Positions 1 to 13,862 of a DNA stretch of 64,000 bases are shown piece by piece (positions within the stretch are counted from its first letter, which is position 1; every line of letters begins with the position of its first letter). The notes below the pieces were generated by a model. That model was not told the origin of the DNA, made no database searches, and saw only the letters and a list, made by a program, of their open reading frames with translations. Source of the stretch: Udeniomyces pyricola. Taxonomy: Eukaryota > Basidiomycota > Tremellomycetes > Cystofilobasidiales > Mrakiaceae. The stretch is taken from contig BCIK01000019.1 in NCBI GenBank assembly GCA_039545295.1, positions 62,001 to 126,000 of the forward strand. Reading direction: 5' to 3'. A program made the position numbers and the translations under genes.

Positions 1-57
1 TCGGAAGGCGGCCCGGGAGGGGAGGGGGGGGGGGAGGACAGGGTGGTTGCGAGCTAG

Positions 58-1254
<1,197 letters not shown>

Positions 1255-3145
1255 CTAGGCGGTAGGGACGAGTTTGAGGTGCTGAGCCAAGCAAGTCGCT
1301 ACCCTGAATTCGTCCGCTCGAGGAGCGACGGGCAGACCTTGCTGTTGAGCCCAGCCCCGAACGGCCTCGGGAAAGTCGGTAATGAGCCCGTCAACGCCCA
1401 TCTCGACAAGGCTCGAGATGAGATTAAGCCTGACACAGGTTCAATGGAACCATCGCGTTGCATCAAGGGAAAGGAAAGGGAATTGGGAGACACAAGAGTA
1501 TGAAGTACGAGGTAAGCCATAGTAAAAATTGAATTTTGCTAGGCTTTCACCATAGCTTACTGAGCTGAGACTTCCACCAAGCGGATTAGGAGAAAAGAAG
1601 AAGAAAAAAAGATAAATTAAAAAGCACGAAGCGTTCAGACGAACCTGTTTGGAGTCCAAGGTTTGACTTGAAGCCCGAGAGAGTGAGCCATCTTGACCAT
1701 GGCAGGGGTGGTGAACGGGATGAAGCCTGGCATGCCAATATCGGTGACGTTGGATGCATAGGCCGTAGCGACGGGAGAGAGGAAGTCAGCGTCGATCGAG
1801 GCGGCAGCTTGAGCGACCCGTTCTTGGACAGTCGAGCCGTTGAAGGAGTCGACATCAATCCTAGTGAGAATTTGATCATTCCGAAGAGATGCATATCAGT
1901 GACACATCACATATGACAAAACGTGATGAGGGTGACTACTCACGAAGCCAACCAATTCGAGGGACCCTCGCCGTGCATCGAGAGGTTCCCGGGAGCTTTG
2001 GGCGTCAGAGGCTTGTAGAGGGTCGTATCATCGCACAGGGCCGAAGTTCGAAGGGTCGGGTAGACTTTTTTGGAGTGAATGAGAGCTCGCCAGTCAAAGC
2101 TCTGGTGAGTTACGCGGTCCACGAGGTCGTCGCCCCGAGCGGTGATGACGCGGACAAATTCCTGGAGAGAGATCGATCGAAGCAGGAAACCGAAAGACCA
2201 CATGGAGGAACGTCAGCATAGTTATGTCGAGGAAAGTGAGAGAAAATGATGTCGCTCACATCGACAAAGTCTTCGGGCGATCGTGTCAAGTTGTGGAAAT
2301 CGCCATCGACTTTGGTCTCGACTGTGATAAGAGAAGGTTCGGAGATGGGCCGAGGTGAAAAGTACGAATTCATCGAGTATGCTTTAGCTATGAGAGCTTT
2401 TTTTTTTTTTNTTTTTTTTTTTTTTTTTTAAATAAAGGTGACGTACTGTTGAAGAGAACAGGTTCGTCCGTAGCGCAAGCGACAAAGTCAAACATCTCGT
2501 CCAACGTGCTCAATTGAGTCCCTGTGTAGTGATGGTTCGTGTCAGCTCGCAGGTGAGGAAGAAGCATGGCTATCATGTTCTTCACGAAAAGCGCACCTGG
2601 GACTGTCAACTGCAAGGGGAAATCGGTCTGGCGGAGAGACCCGCAATCAAGCGTTTGAACTTGAGCGAGGGTAAGGTTGGCAAGATACCTAGTGAGAATT
2701 CATCGCAAACAGAGCATACAAAAAAAAAACAGTTTGTCAGTCTGGCTGGCTGCCGAGGAAATCCAAAGCGACTATGATCGAGAATTGATTAAACTCACCT
2801 GCCGACGTAAGGGAAATCAGGATCGTCCTTGAAGGCCGGCTGCGTATCGCGGCATTTGGTCGCCACAAAGTTTTCGTCGTGCCAGACGACGAGATGGCCG
2901 TCGCTAGTGAGTCCGAGATCCATCTCGAGCGAGGTAACACCCGAGATGAGACCGTGGGCGAACGATGGCAGGGTGTTTTCAATAGTCTGGCCTCGGCCGC
3001 CTCGGTGGCCTTGAAGATCGAAATATTTCTGATATTGCCATCGCTTCGAGATAGAGTGATGCTGGTTAGGCTCGGTAGCTGGTGCGGCTCGACCAAAGGT
3101 GGAGAGAAGAGGGAGTAGGGATAGATGAGCGAGAGAAGGTAACAT
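1255..3145 (-). CDS. Secreted glycerophosphodiester phosphodiesterase
   Basis: Seven exons read 3145-2799, 2688-2597, 2521-2447, 2321-2260, 2161-1944, 1860-1645 and 1429-1255, giving 394 residues with all phases closing. The enzyme hydrolyses glycerophosphodiesters to sn-glycerol 3-phosphate and an alcohol. A hydrophobic signal peptide covers about residues 1-22. The GDPD signature follows: HRG at 47-49, EN at 56-57, the metal-binding E74/D76 pair (SLEMDLGL) and H89 (WHDEN). The barrel's later strands are also seen: VPGTQLSTLDE across the exon 2/3 joint, GLQVKPWTPN near 330, and GLITDFPE near the end. A secreted or cell-wall form fits phosphate or phospholipid salvage. Intron 3 (2322-2446) contains a T-homopolymer with an N at 2411, so its length is unreliable but no codon is affected. 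It is divergent from the peroxin gene. The family call is firm; the substrate is not known. Confidence 0.93.
2398..2429. repeat. T homopolymer with one N, in GDPD intron 3
   Basis: About 31 T with an undetermined base at 2411. It lies wholly inside the intron between exons 3 and 4 of the minus-strand phosphodiesterase gene, where the sense strand reads poly(A). Confidence 0.9.
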
Positions 3146-3851
3146 GTTGTTGACGTGTCAAGGATGGGGCCGAGAGATTGTAACGATGTTTGGTAGAACG
3201 GGATGGATGGAATAAGAACAAGGATGGATTGAGAAGCAGAGCCTTTCTACCAGAGTATCAGTCATATCTTGCCAAGGCAGGAGCGCACATGTTGCTTAGC
3301 GCCTCCTATGGGCGATGACCGGGAGCTAGAGGGAAGGATTGAAACCGAGAAAGAGACACGTTCGCTGATTTGCCGATGACGTTGCCGACACGCACGCGCA
3401 CGTTCAAATGGACGATTGTCGACCGATTCGATTGATGATGATGCAGTGGGATGTATTGATCTGTTCGACACCGCTGTTTGCCGGTATGGGGTTAGACGAC
3501 TGAGGACGAATGATGAGTAAATCAGTATGGATGGAGGGCCGGATGAGCATGGACAGAAGCATGCATGAGCGCATCGACATGAGCCCGTTATATATCTTGC
3601 AGGGGTTCATGGGAAAGCATGTGATGGATGAACAATGGATGGCGTGACTTACTCTGTGTCGACGAGTGACGAGCCGAGAGTAACGCGTAACGATGGATCG
3701 CTCACCGGTCACCCACCGGTCACCCACCGGTCACCGGTCACCGCCTTCATCCATCATGACATGCATGACATGACGCGCCATCACTCCGACCACGCGACCA
3801 CCTCCAACCCTTCCTCAATCATCTACCTCGCCCGTCAGGTCATCTACCAGC
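3146..3851. promoter_or_regulatory. Shared upstream region of GDPD and peroxin genes
   Basis: This 706-base interval separates two divergently oriented start codons and so must hold both promoters. It contains an 11-base tandem repeat at 3703-3742 (listed separately), 110 bases before the peroxin start. No clear TATA box was picked out. Confidence 0.6.
3703..3742. repeat. Tandem repeat, 11-base unit CACCGGTCACC x 3.6
   Basis: Three exact copies (3703-3713, 3714-3724, 3725-3735) are followed by a 7-base partial copy. Each unit contains the palindrome ACCGGT and the half-site GGTCACC. The array lies in the divergent promoter, close to the peroxin start. Confidence 0.9.
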
Positions 3852-6646
3852 ATGCCCATTCATCCACTTCACCCTCCACCTCCCCCCACCGCCCGCCCTC
3901 TCTTCCAACAATCTCCGCCCGAAGGGGCCTCCGTTCCCTTCCCCGCACACACTGACCGCTCACAACCCACTGGAGACCATGCCACGCCCACGCCTCCCCC
4001 TCTCATCCTCAGCTCTCATCCATCTTCCTCTTCTGGCCCTTCGGCCTCTCTACCGCAGCAATCATCCGTTCCTCAGAGCTATACCACCCAGATCAGCGAC
4101 CTCTTGCTCAGTGCCGTCGTCCCCGGCATCCCCAAAGGAGCCAAAGGAGGCGCCAAAGGAGGTCCCAAAGCTGCCGATGCCAGTCACGGCCTCAGGGTCT
4201 TGAGTAGCAAAAAAGAGGAGCTCAACCTGACGAGTACGACCCAGAACTTTAGGTAAGGTGGATATAGTGCGCTATCTGTATGCTTGAATTTCGGCAAGTC
4301 TGCCACGCGTTGATCCCCTCATCTAATCCGTACTTCATTCCTCACGGCAATGCCGACCCGACTAGCGGAACATCTCACCCAACGTGCCATCAAGACTTAC
4401 TGACTTCGTTCCTTCTCTCAAACTACCTCCGCGTTTTTTTTTTTTGGCTGGTCTTGCAGAAAATTTGTGCTCAAGATCGGCTGGCTCTTTGAGATTCAGG
4501 ACCATGTAGAGGAGATCGTCTTTTGGCGGCGACCCGTTTGGTCGATTCTCTTCCTCGTCGGATGGACCATTCTAGGTACGTCTCTCGATCTCATCGCCTA
4601 CATATATACCCTACTGTGCACCTGATAGCAATGAAGAAATCGTGTCGAAGAAATCACGGCCCAATCTCAAATCTCTTATTTATTTGTGATTTTTTTTTTT
4701 CTGTAGCGTTTAATCCCCATCTCTTCTTGGCCCTTCCTTTCATGGTGCTCCTCATGGCCCTCCTCTCACCCTACAAGCATAGCACGGCCTCACCCGTCTT
4801 TGTTCCTTCCAGTAGCCAAGCTCAGCCGATGGTCAACTCTCCGGCTAGCTCCCGCAACTCGAGCCCGACAAATGAAAAGACGTTGTTCCGAATTGGGCAT
4901 GGGCGAAGTGCGAGCATGAGCTTCCTCGCTGGTGGTAGCGAAGAGATACGTACAGGGCCTAGTAGTGGTCTTGGTGGTGGTGGGAACAACAGTGGAGGAG
5001 GCTATGCCAGAGAAAGGGGGAGAAAACCCAGCGAGTTTGGAGCGGCTGCGGCTCAGGTGAGTTTGTGTTTGATCCAGCGTTGGATGACAGTGACAAGACC
5101 GTTAATGACTCGCCCTCATATAATCTCTTCCAAAACGGACATATCGTCCGCTGATCCACCAACGACAGGCCCTAGCTTCTCAAGCCCATTCGATCGAGTC
5201 CCACAAGTCGGAACAGAACCTCTCGTCCCTCTACTATTCGAACCTCCAAGGCATTCAAAACCTTATGGGTGTCTTTGCCGACATCCACGATGCGACGACA
5301 CCGTTCCTCGAGTATCTCTCGCCCAATCATCCGCTTCACCAGGTACTACTTCTTGGCTCTTGCCTGGGTCTGCTATGTATGGCGTGGTTAGGCCCTATGA
5401 TTCCGGGTTGGGTCGTGTTGATACCAGTAGGATGGGGACCGTTGATCATAGGTGGACTGTACGTCTTTTTATTGTCCAGCTTCCAGACCCGACCACCATA
5501 TGGTCAGATTTTTGCGTCTAGCATATATGCATCATCAGAGTCCTGATTTTATCTCGTAAAACCTCAAACCCTTATGCTACCAGTCCTCCGTCGCTCCCTC
5601 TTCCTCCACCTCTCCCGACGCCTCTTGCTCGACCTGCACAAATTCTTCATCTAGCCATGCTTAACGATAGACTTCCTCTCGAGTACGCTCCTTCCTCCTT
5701 CGAAGCAACCGCACCTTCACCCACCAGCGACCAGTCCCGCTTGCAATCCCTCCGCACGATCGTCCGAACGCAGCTCGGTCACCTGTTTCCCTCGACCTCG
5801 TTCACCCCACCGTCTCTCTATCCAATCGCTATTGTCTCGGTGTTCGAGAACGAACGCTTCCGACGCGAAAAGGATGGATCGGGCAGTTGGGCCGTTTGGG
5901 ATGGGTTCGAACGATTCTCCGGTCGCGACATCGGCAGCCGAATCGTCGGAGATGATCATTCGCTTCATTCTCAACGACAACCTCCATCTTCATCGAGTGG
6001 AGGCGGTGGGTTCATCGGTGGAGGAGATCACCCTCACCAATCGGCTACTGATGTGACGGTCGAACGATTGGATCAGTTGGCTCTCCCGGTAGAATCTGGT
6101 TGGATCTGGGTGCCCGGCGAGGAGTTTTACCTCGATCGCGTAGGGGATTGGACAAACCCTCCGATGAACGTCGATGCTGGTGAGTGAGCAAAAGTCAGAC
6201 AAAAAAACGCACCTTGAACATCGACTTTTGATTGACCCAAAAAAAACTTTGAAATCCCCCCCCCCCCCCCCCCCCAAATCTTCTCTTCCTTTTCCTCTTC
6301 GTCGTCCTGGACCCTTCTGGACTGTCATCTTTTATTCTGATCCTTCGGTCTTTCTCACCCCTCCCCCCTCCCCCACCTCCCCTTCTGTCCACGCACACAC
6401 ACTCTCTTTTCGCTGAGCGCAGAAGGATGGACCTACACCTCCCCTCATCATTCGACTCACTCTCCCTTTCCTCCCCTCCGAACCGCCCCTTACGCCGCTG
6501 TCAACGCCGTCGCTGGGGTCACAACCCCAGCACCCTCCTCAGCTGCGACGTCAGGAGGAGGAGGAGGAGGAGGAGCGGACGGGGGGATCGAGCCGGGATC
6601 GATACGAAGGAGGCGATTCTGGAGACGGGCCGTCAAGATTGAGTGA
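3852..6646 (+). CDS. Peroxisomal membrane peroxin, Pex23/Pex30 family (dysferlin domain)
   Basis: Six exons (3852-4252, 4460-4575, 4707-5056, 5169-5458, 5584-6179, 6423-6646) give 658 residues. Proteins of this family (Pex23/Pex30/Pex31/Pex32, Pex24-like domain) sit in the ER or peroxisome membrane and control peroxisome number, with reticulon-like membrane-shaping hairpins. Residues 1-110 are Pro/Ser-rich. A first hydrophobic hairpin spans about 160-192 (WSILFLVGW ... FMVLLMALL). A Ser/Gly-rich linker follows, then a second hydrophobic pair at about 346-386. The C-terminal half is the dysferlin domain: YPIAIVSVFENERF near 465, GWIWVPGEEFYLD near 558, and the closing WTYT ... RRRRFW segment at 586-650. 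The start has no competitor in frame. The exon 4/5 joint is the least certain, because its acceptor was chosen by phase. Family membership is clear; which of the Pex23-type paralogues it matches is not. Confidence 0.87.
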
Positions 6647-7519
6647 GGACTGGTTGGTAGGAAGAGAATGGAGGCATTGGGGAAGGGAAGGGGGGGGGGG
6701 GAGGGTTAGCGGGGCAGAGAGCAGAAGAGGTTGTAGGCGAGACCTAATCAATCAACGACATTCATCTGATCAATCTTACCCACTCAACCCCCTTCACCTC
6801 TCTCCCCTCTCCCATCTACACGTTCCCATCACCTCCGTTCGTTTAGTTCTCAAGCCAGTTTCTCATATCAGCTTTTCCTATCCCCTAAGTTCGAGTTCCG
6901 ACAGAGACCTTGACGAGTGAACAAGGAAGACAGAAAAAAAAAAACAAGAGAAAGAGACAAAGGGGGTATACATTACATGAGGACTATAAAGCATACGACC
7001 GCGATTGAGTTCATGGACGAGATGAAACCACTACGTATAACTGAGTTAAGGGGGGCGGGGGGGGGGGGCGGGAGCAGGCTAGCACTAAGACTGGTATTGA
7101 ATGTCTGTCATACGAAATCGAGTTTAGAGGAGAGAGAAGGAGGGTCTGATGTTTAAATGCATGCTGACGAAAGGAAGCTAAAGGAGAGAATACGGAATTG
7201 GGTAAGTGGGATGTGAGAGCGATGAAGCAAATGGGTCATAGAACAAGAGTCACGATGGAAAAAGCAGGAGAAAAAAAAAACAAATAAAAAAGCGAAAATC
7301 GTAGAAGGAGAACACAAAGGAGTCCCGCACGGACAGAGGGTGGAAGGGAGTATCGGCGAATTTGGGCGAGGAAGTAATGAGGTATATGGATGGCAGGTTT
7401 ATGGATTTGAGAAGAAGGAAAAAGAAAAAAGAAAAAGAAAAAAGGCATCGACCCCTCGTGCGCCCCCCCCCTCCCCCCTTCTCCGTTTGATCTTGTCTGC
7501 TTCACTATTCTTCTGCCTC
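6647..7519. other. Spacer between convergent peroxin and SPA2 genes
   Basis: This interval takes the 3' ends of both genes. It contains G-rich runs (around 6690 and 7050) and purine-rich stretches on the plus strand. I see no gene. Confidence 0.6.
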
Positions 7520-10500
7520 TTACAAGTTCATCAACGACTTCAAATTCCTCACCAACTCAAACGTCGTTCCCGCAATCTCATTCCTCTCTTCCTTGCCCAA
7601 CTCCCCACCAGCTCCCCCAACGACGTTCATCGACCTCCTCTCTCCCAACTCGCTCAACCTCTCACAGCACGCGCCAATCTCCCTCAGGAGTCTGGCGCCT
7701 TCGGCTTTCTTTGCGTTCGGGAGGGCGTCAGTCGAGACGACGCCGACGATGGATGAGCCAAGGACGATTACCTGGGACAGCGTCTCGCGAATCAGGTGGG
7801 CCGAAGCTGAATTAGACCGGACCGAGGTCAAGAGTGTTTGGATCGCTTGCAGAAGGCCTTCAGATTGGGTGTCGAGGTATGGCTGAACGAGACAAGGTAA
7901 AGGGGGCGGAATGGACAAAGGCGAGTAACGAGGGAAGAGGAGGCAGAGGAGGGAAGGGGAGGAGAGAGAGAGAGAGGAAGATGTCAGTCTGTTTCTCTGA
8001 TTTAAGCCTGAATCCTCCTTCATGCATGCATCTCGCTTTCATCCGGTCCAACGCATGACAACTGCATCAAGACCAACCCAAACTCCTTCTCTGGCAAACC
8101 CTCTTACAAACGTTCACGTACCTTGAGTTCAGCCCAATCTCGATCTCTGTCCGAGTCCTCCTCTTCGTCGTTCTCCTGTTCATGGCCTCGGTCTCTTCGC
8201 TCATACCTCGCGCGCTCGTCGAGCTCCTCCTCTTCATCCTCCTCCTCTTTCGTTCCTACCTCGTCCCTTCTCGAGTCCTCACTCCTGAATCTATCGCCTC
8301 TTTCCCCCCAGCCCAAACTCCCACTTCCACCGCTACTTGATCCCTTCCTATGTCCCACCCCTCCTTCTGCTCTCCCACTACCTTCCTCTGGTCCACCCGC
8401 TCCAGCGAACGACGGTTTCCTCTCGAGATCGAATGCCGACCCGATGGACGACGTCGCCGTCAACCGATGATTCGACTCCATGGTCGATCCTCCCCTCCCG
8501 GCATGATCGATGTCGTGAGAAGAAGCCGATCCCACTGGGTACCTCGCATGGTCAGCATAATTGCGAGCGGTTCCACTGGAATCCCGAGGATCCCCTCCTC
8601 TCGGTGGATTTCGATGGGTCGAACGGGACGAAGTTGACGAGTGGGGCGAATGAGAAGAAGGGCGCGAGTGCGCAAACGACGATGCGGAAGATGACGACAT
8701 GGAGGAGGACCCTTGGGTCGTAGCACTTCCATTCGATGTCGATCGTCCTTCTCCGCTACCTTCCTCAATGCTACCACCCATCGCTCCTTCTCTTCCGCCT
8801 CCCGCTATAAACCCCGTCGGCGTCAAGGGCGACGACTTCCAATCCTCCCCTTTCTTGTCCGCCCGTCGGATTCCCAGCATCTTAAAGAGCCCAACGACGT
8901 TAGCCGAGAGCTCGCTCGCAGCGGCGTCGAGCAGACTGATTGGGCTCAAACCGTAACTCATCGCAAACGACTTGGCGGCCTGAGTAAGCGTCGTCAACGT
9001 CAGAGTCGAACATTCTTTGAGTGAGGCTAGCGAGGTAAGATCAACATGCGAGCGTTGGGAAGGCGGTCGGGCTTCGAAAGCTTGCACGTCGGACGAGATG
9101 GACGCCATCGCATGAATTACGGGTTTCATCGCAGCGAGGACAGACGTTGGGACAGGCGAGCTGAAAGAGAAGAACGACATTGAGCCCCACAGCAGGAGGG
9201 AAAAATCAAACAAGTCAGCGACCATGGGCGTCAGGCATCTTATGGAAGCAAATCCAAGATTGGTTGCAAGAGAAAGGAAAAGTCTGCATGAAGGGCTTGG
9301 GTTTCGTACCGAGCAGCAGTGATGAGCCCATCGATCGACGTCTGGAACGCCGTCACGTTGGTATCGGCGAGGGCTCCGTTGCGGGTCGCCGGAAGATGGT
9401 CCTCCGTTCGTGGTGCAGAGACAAACATCTGAGAGGTCGCTATAGGTTTAGAAACAAAGGAGAAGTGAGCAAAGAGAGCAAAGACGGGTTGCAAGCGAGA
9501 TGACAATACAAAACAAGGATAGGATTCCCTCCAACCTTTTAAATTTCTTAATTCCGTCTTTGAGACCTTCCATTTCCTCTCCATCTCTTTGGCTCGCAAA
9601 TCCGCCGCGTTTAACGCTTCACGTTCGCTTTCGCGGGCGCTCAGGAGATCGTCGTTGACTCGGGCGAGCGTGTCGAGTTCCTTGAGCAGCTCCTTCGTTT
9701 GCGCCTTGAGTTCGGCGACAAGATCCGGCGAGGGCTCGGGCGCCGCGGCCGGTGGAGAAGGGTTGGAAGCAATTGAGAGCTGAATGAGTGGGCGAAAAAA
9801 GAAGGAGAGGGAGAGAGGGAGAGAGAACAGATCAGAAAATCAAGGGATTCTTATCTCGCGTTTGTAGGATGTAAAACGAGACTCAATGAATGGGATGAAA
9901 CGCTACTCTACCTTTTCTTCCATTTTCGCTTCCCATTCCTCCCTCTCCTTCTCCCACGCCAATTCCCTATCTTTCCTTTCCTCCTCCAACGTCCAAACCC
10001 TCTCCCGTTCCCTCTCCAATTCTGTCCTGACCTCCTCCAACTCCCTCCCTGCGCGCTTCAACTCCTCTTTAGCCCTCACGACCTGCTCCTTTCCCAGCTC
10101 GGCATCGCGCTCGGCCGATTCTCGGAGCTGAGTCTGGCGCGTGACGGAATCGGCATGAGAACTGTGGGTCGACAGGAGCGTCGAGAGCTTTGAGGTGAGC
10201 GTGGCGATTTGGAACTCGTAATCGCGCTTGAGATCTTCTTTCTCCTTTTCCCAAGAGGAACCTCCTGCGCCTCCACCGGGTCCGTTTCTCGAAGCGGCAC
10301 TCGAGAAACTCATGCGATCGTAGTAAACCGATTCTGTCGGTTGAGGTGAACCAATCATCGAACCCCCTGCTCCGCCTTCGAGCGCTGGCGAAGGCATCGA
10401 ATCCCGAGCGTACGGGACCGAGATCGTTTCTTGAGCCATGGTCGATTTGTTCGCGACGAGGTTCGAGGTCGTAAAAGAATTAACTTTAGTCGGTGGCGAG

Positions 10501-12858
10501 GACGACGAGGGGGAAGCAGATGATCCTCCCGAGATCGGGTGATTGGGGTCCAGTTGGGAAGACGACGATCGTTGGATAGCGGGTAGGAATTGCGTCGTTT
10601 TAGGCGAGGCCGAAGCGGAAGGTTGAGAGCCGTTAGATAGCGTTCGGGTTCGCGACTGATACTGCTGCTGTTGACGAGTGGAGGAAGAAGATGGCAGACC
10701 GAGACCGATGCCACCACCTCCTCCGTGATGGTCCGAGTAGACCGACCCATGATGACTCCCCCTCCCACCACCGCTAGCCTGCTGCTCGTTGGACTGCCTC
10801 GATGCCGACCGCGGCGGGAGGCCATAAGGGTTCGACCCTCCATTTGCAACTGCGCCGCGATCCGTCGTCGAGCGCGGTTGGGCGGAAGTGATAAAATTGA
10901 ATGGGTTCTCCTCTTCGTCATACGAGTTGGAAGACGATCGAGAGACGATGCGGCCATTGGTCGGTTTGGAGGAAAATGAGCTACCGCCAACGTGATGATG
11001 AGGAGATTGACGACCAGAGAACGAAGGCGCATTGGTTCCACTACTGTTCATGGGATCCCTCTTCTCTCTACTCGGCGTTGGTTCGAGCATCTATACAATC
11101 ACCCATCGATGCAGAAAGAGGGTGGTTAAGCAAAAGTCAAACAGCCCGGCTATGGCCCTGTCTCTTCTTCATCGTCACTCCTTTCATCTATTGTTTCAAA
11201 GGACAATGCGCCTTCCCCTGATAAACGATCACATACCTCTTCAGGTTCTGAGAACTCGGGATACCGTCGATCGAGCTCCGTAAAGACATCACTCCCCAGG
11301 TCCCTGAATCGACTCTTGGGCAGAGTGGCGAGCTTCTGGCGAGCTTGATTCCGTTTGGGATGAAAATCGGTTCGTGTCGGAAGGAAAGGAACTGTGGTTT
11401 GCGTGACGTTTGTGTGTATGTTTTCATTTGTTTAAGAGAAGGGGGGGGGGGGGGGGTTGGTTCGAATAGCAAGGTCCCGAGCGAACCGGTCAGCAAATGC
11501 TACCCCAAACGAACACGCGTGCGGACCATACGTTGACTGAAAGCCATCTTTCCCCCTTTTCCAAATCCGAGTTCCCAACAAACAGCCCCGACGCATCCAC
11601 ATTGGGAGGTTCCTGTATTGAGAGGGAACCAGACGATGCGGTCACGACGCACCATTCTCTCTCTCGGCGTGTCTCCGCATGAGCTCATCGTAGACATCGG
11701 TAGCGAGCTCCTGAAACTGCTGCTTAGTCAAGCGCGTAAGCTTATCGCGTGCGCCCCGGCGAGAATTCGGAGGTTCTAAGGTTCGGTTCCGGAAGGAAGC
11801 AAGAGAAGAGGAGACAAAGGCGTTAGCGACGATGGAGAGAAAAGTCGATGTAAGATGGCAAGAGTGAGGGAAAGGTCCACGAAGGAAAGCATCACAAGAT
11901 CAACCCCGCACGTCCCCCCTCCCCCCTCCCCCCTTCCCCCCCTTTTAAGTTGTCGATGCCATCCCCTTGATTCCAACACGAACAAAGAACAAGAAAAAAT
12001 AAAGAAAATCCTTCTCGTTCTTCACCGAGGATCAAGCCGATGGCTTTTGAGCACTCATCATTGAGCATGCATCCAACCTTTCCAGCGGAAGAGACAGGCA
12101 CGAGCAAGGCAACCCTATCAATCACCAACGGCTTCTTCCTTCCTTGCCGAAGCAAGTATCCGGTTCTTTCCCTTTAGCCCTCCCCCTGCCTTGCGCTCTC
12201 TCTCCTTTCTGCCTATTGGCCTCCTCAGATCAACAACCAACCCTTGTCCAAGCGGTATCAAACACCCCCTCCGACACACATACACACACGTACCTATTTT
12301 GAGTAGGTCCTCGGTGAACACCCTGAGCGCTTCCCAATGAACCCTCGCGATCGCTCTTGAGTCGCCGCCTCCTCCTCCTCCGCCAGCGGCAGGACTCCCC
12401 CCAATAGCAGCAGTAGCAGAACCCGCCGTTGAACTCGCCGTCGATCCCCTGTGAGCGGTACCGGTGGTGGATCCCCCGTTCGGGATCATCTCTGGTAAGC
12501 CATGGGAATGATGAGAAGGGTGAGGGGCATGGTGATGATTAGAGGTCGTCGTCGAAGAGAGGTAAGCGGAAGAAGAGAATTGAGACGATGATAGTGCGGG
12601 AGAAGCAGGTTGGTATTGTTGTTGTTGTTGTTGTTGTTGATGATGATATTGATGAGGGTGGTAAGATGAAATAGACGAAGGCGATGGGGCGGCAGAAGTA
12701 GAAGAGGAAGGGAGATGATGGTGTTGTTGTTGTCTCGAGCGGATCGACCCGGCGGCGGGGGTGGAAGAAGGGGAGGGGGAAGAAGAAGAAGAGGAAGGGG
12801 CGTTGGCGTAGGTGGTGTTGAGTGGTCTGAGAGAGGACGATGGGCTGGAGATGGACAT
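7520..12858 (-). CDS. SPA2: Polarisome scaffold protein Spa2
   Basis: Eight exons (12858-12294, 11775-11653, 11391-11237, 11090-9912, 9779-9536, 9439-9310, 9160-8122, 7882-7520) give 1265 residues. Spa2 is the scaffold of the polarisome at growing tips and bud sites; it binds formins, Pea2, Bud6 and MAP-kinase kinases. The protein opens with Ser-, His- and Gln-rich low-complexity sequence including an eight-Gln run. HWEALRVFTEDLL follows at about 174-186. The two tandem Spa2-homology (GIT/SHD) repeats are clear: RDKLTRLTKQQFQEL near 198 and RQKLATLPKSRFRDLGSDV near 245, joined by the conserved PFLPTRTDFHPKRNQ. A charged coiled coil runs from about 560 through exon 5. The conserved C-terminal block, PVPTSVLAAMKPVIHAM onward, starts near 800. 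The last exon carries a helical end (LRNLKSLMNL-like). Start ATG 12858 was preferred over 12942 because the extra residues look unlike coding sequence. The long intron at 11392-11652 contains a G run (C on the sense strand). Confidence 0.93.
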
Positions 12859-13862
12859 TGGTGCGGAAGGGAAGGGAAGGGAAGTAGATAGACTAGGGAG
12901 GATGATCCGAATGGAGAAGCCGAAAGGAAGAGGATGGATCAAACGAAGGAAGGAAGGAAAGTATACAGAGTAAATACAAGCTATGTCAACGTATAATTAA
13001 TGTCATGTATCTATTTTGTGATATATTTTCGTTATATTCTTCGATCACGTCTATAGTATACTATGTGTTATCTCGACCACTTATATATATATATATATAT
13101 ATTGCATGCAGTGTTTGCCATCATCTCATGATCACCCTTCCATCAGCAGTTTTCATCCGTCATTTGCTATCATCAATCTGATCTTTCGATCAGTACTCAT
13201 AGCCTGATCAATCATGCATCTGCCAGCTGCGATGAGTATGCAGCCGTCGTTGACTCAACACATCAATCAAATCCGTCAGGATCATCAACATCCCATCAAT
13301 CGTACCAGAAATCAAATCAATCCGTCTGCAACAAGGAAAAAAGTAAATCAGGACGACGCACAAAGAAAGGGAGGGGGGGGGCGGCAGATGGGAAGAAGGG
13401 GGAAAGGGACAGGAGCAAAAGTATGAAAGGGAAAGAGAGCAGAGAAGACAGAGGGAATTTTGGGGAGGGCGGGGGGGAGGAGGGCAAGACGAGGAATGGC
13501 GCTACATTGGAACGAGATAGAGTGGAGAAGAAAGAAAAAGTTGTAGAGAGATAAAGGAGGGAGCGGGGAAAAAACAAGGTAGGAAGCAACGGAAAGAGCA
13601 GAGAAAGAAAGAAAAAAACGTCAAGAAGAAAGAAAAGGAATAAGACTCAGGGAAGCATTAAGATGGAAGAAAAAGTTATCAAGACGAGAAGAGAGGATGG
13701 AGACGCAAAGTTCCATAGAAAGAAAGAGGGGGGGAGAAGAAAAAACAGGAGAAAGGGCAGATAAGATACGTGCAGGAGCGTGTATGGGTGAGAATCTCTT
13801 GAAAGGTCTTGGGAAGAGGAAGGGTTAGAGACAGGAGTGGCGAGATTCCTTTCTCTTCCTTT
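12859..13862. other. Spacer upstream of SPA2, downstream of ODC
   Basis: About 1 kb without a supported gene. Positions 12960-13210 are AT-rich with a (TA)n run at 13082-13102. Positions 13340-13830 are purine-rich on the plus strand, which is the 3' flank of the minus-strand decarboxylase gene. Confidence 0.6.

Noticed and set aside
1..57. A Gly/Glu-rich open frame ending in TAG at 55-57, possibly the tail of a gene off the left edge
   Set aside because: Only 18 codons, mostly G-run DNA of the kind common in non-coding parts of this window, with no recognisable motif.
4523..5521. A single 332-codon open frame on the plus strand
   Set aside because: It crosses peroxin exons and introns in mixed frames. 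The conserved hydrophobic and dysferlin blocks require the spliced model.
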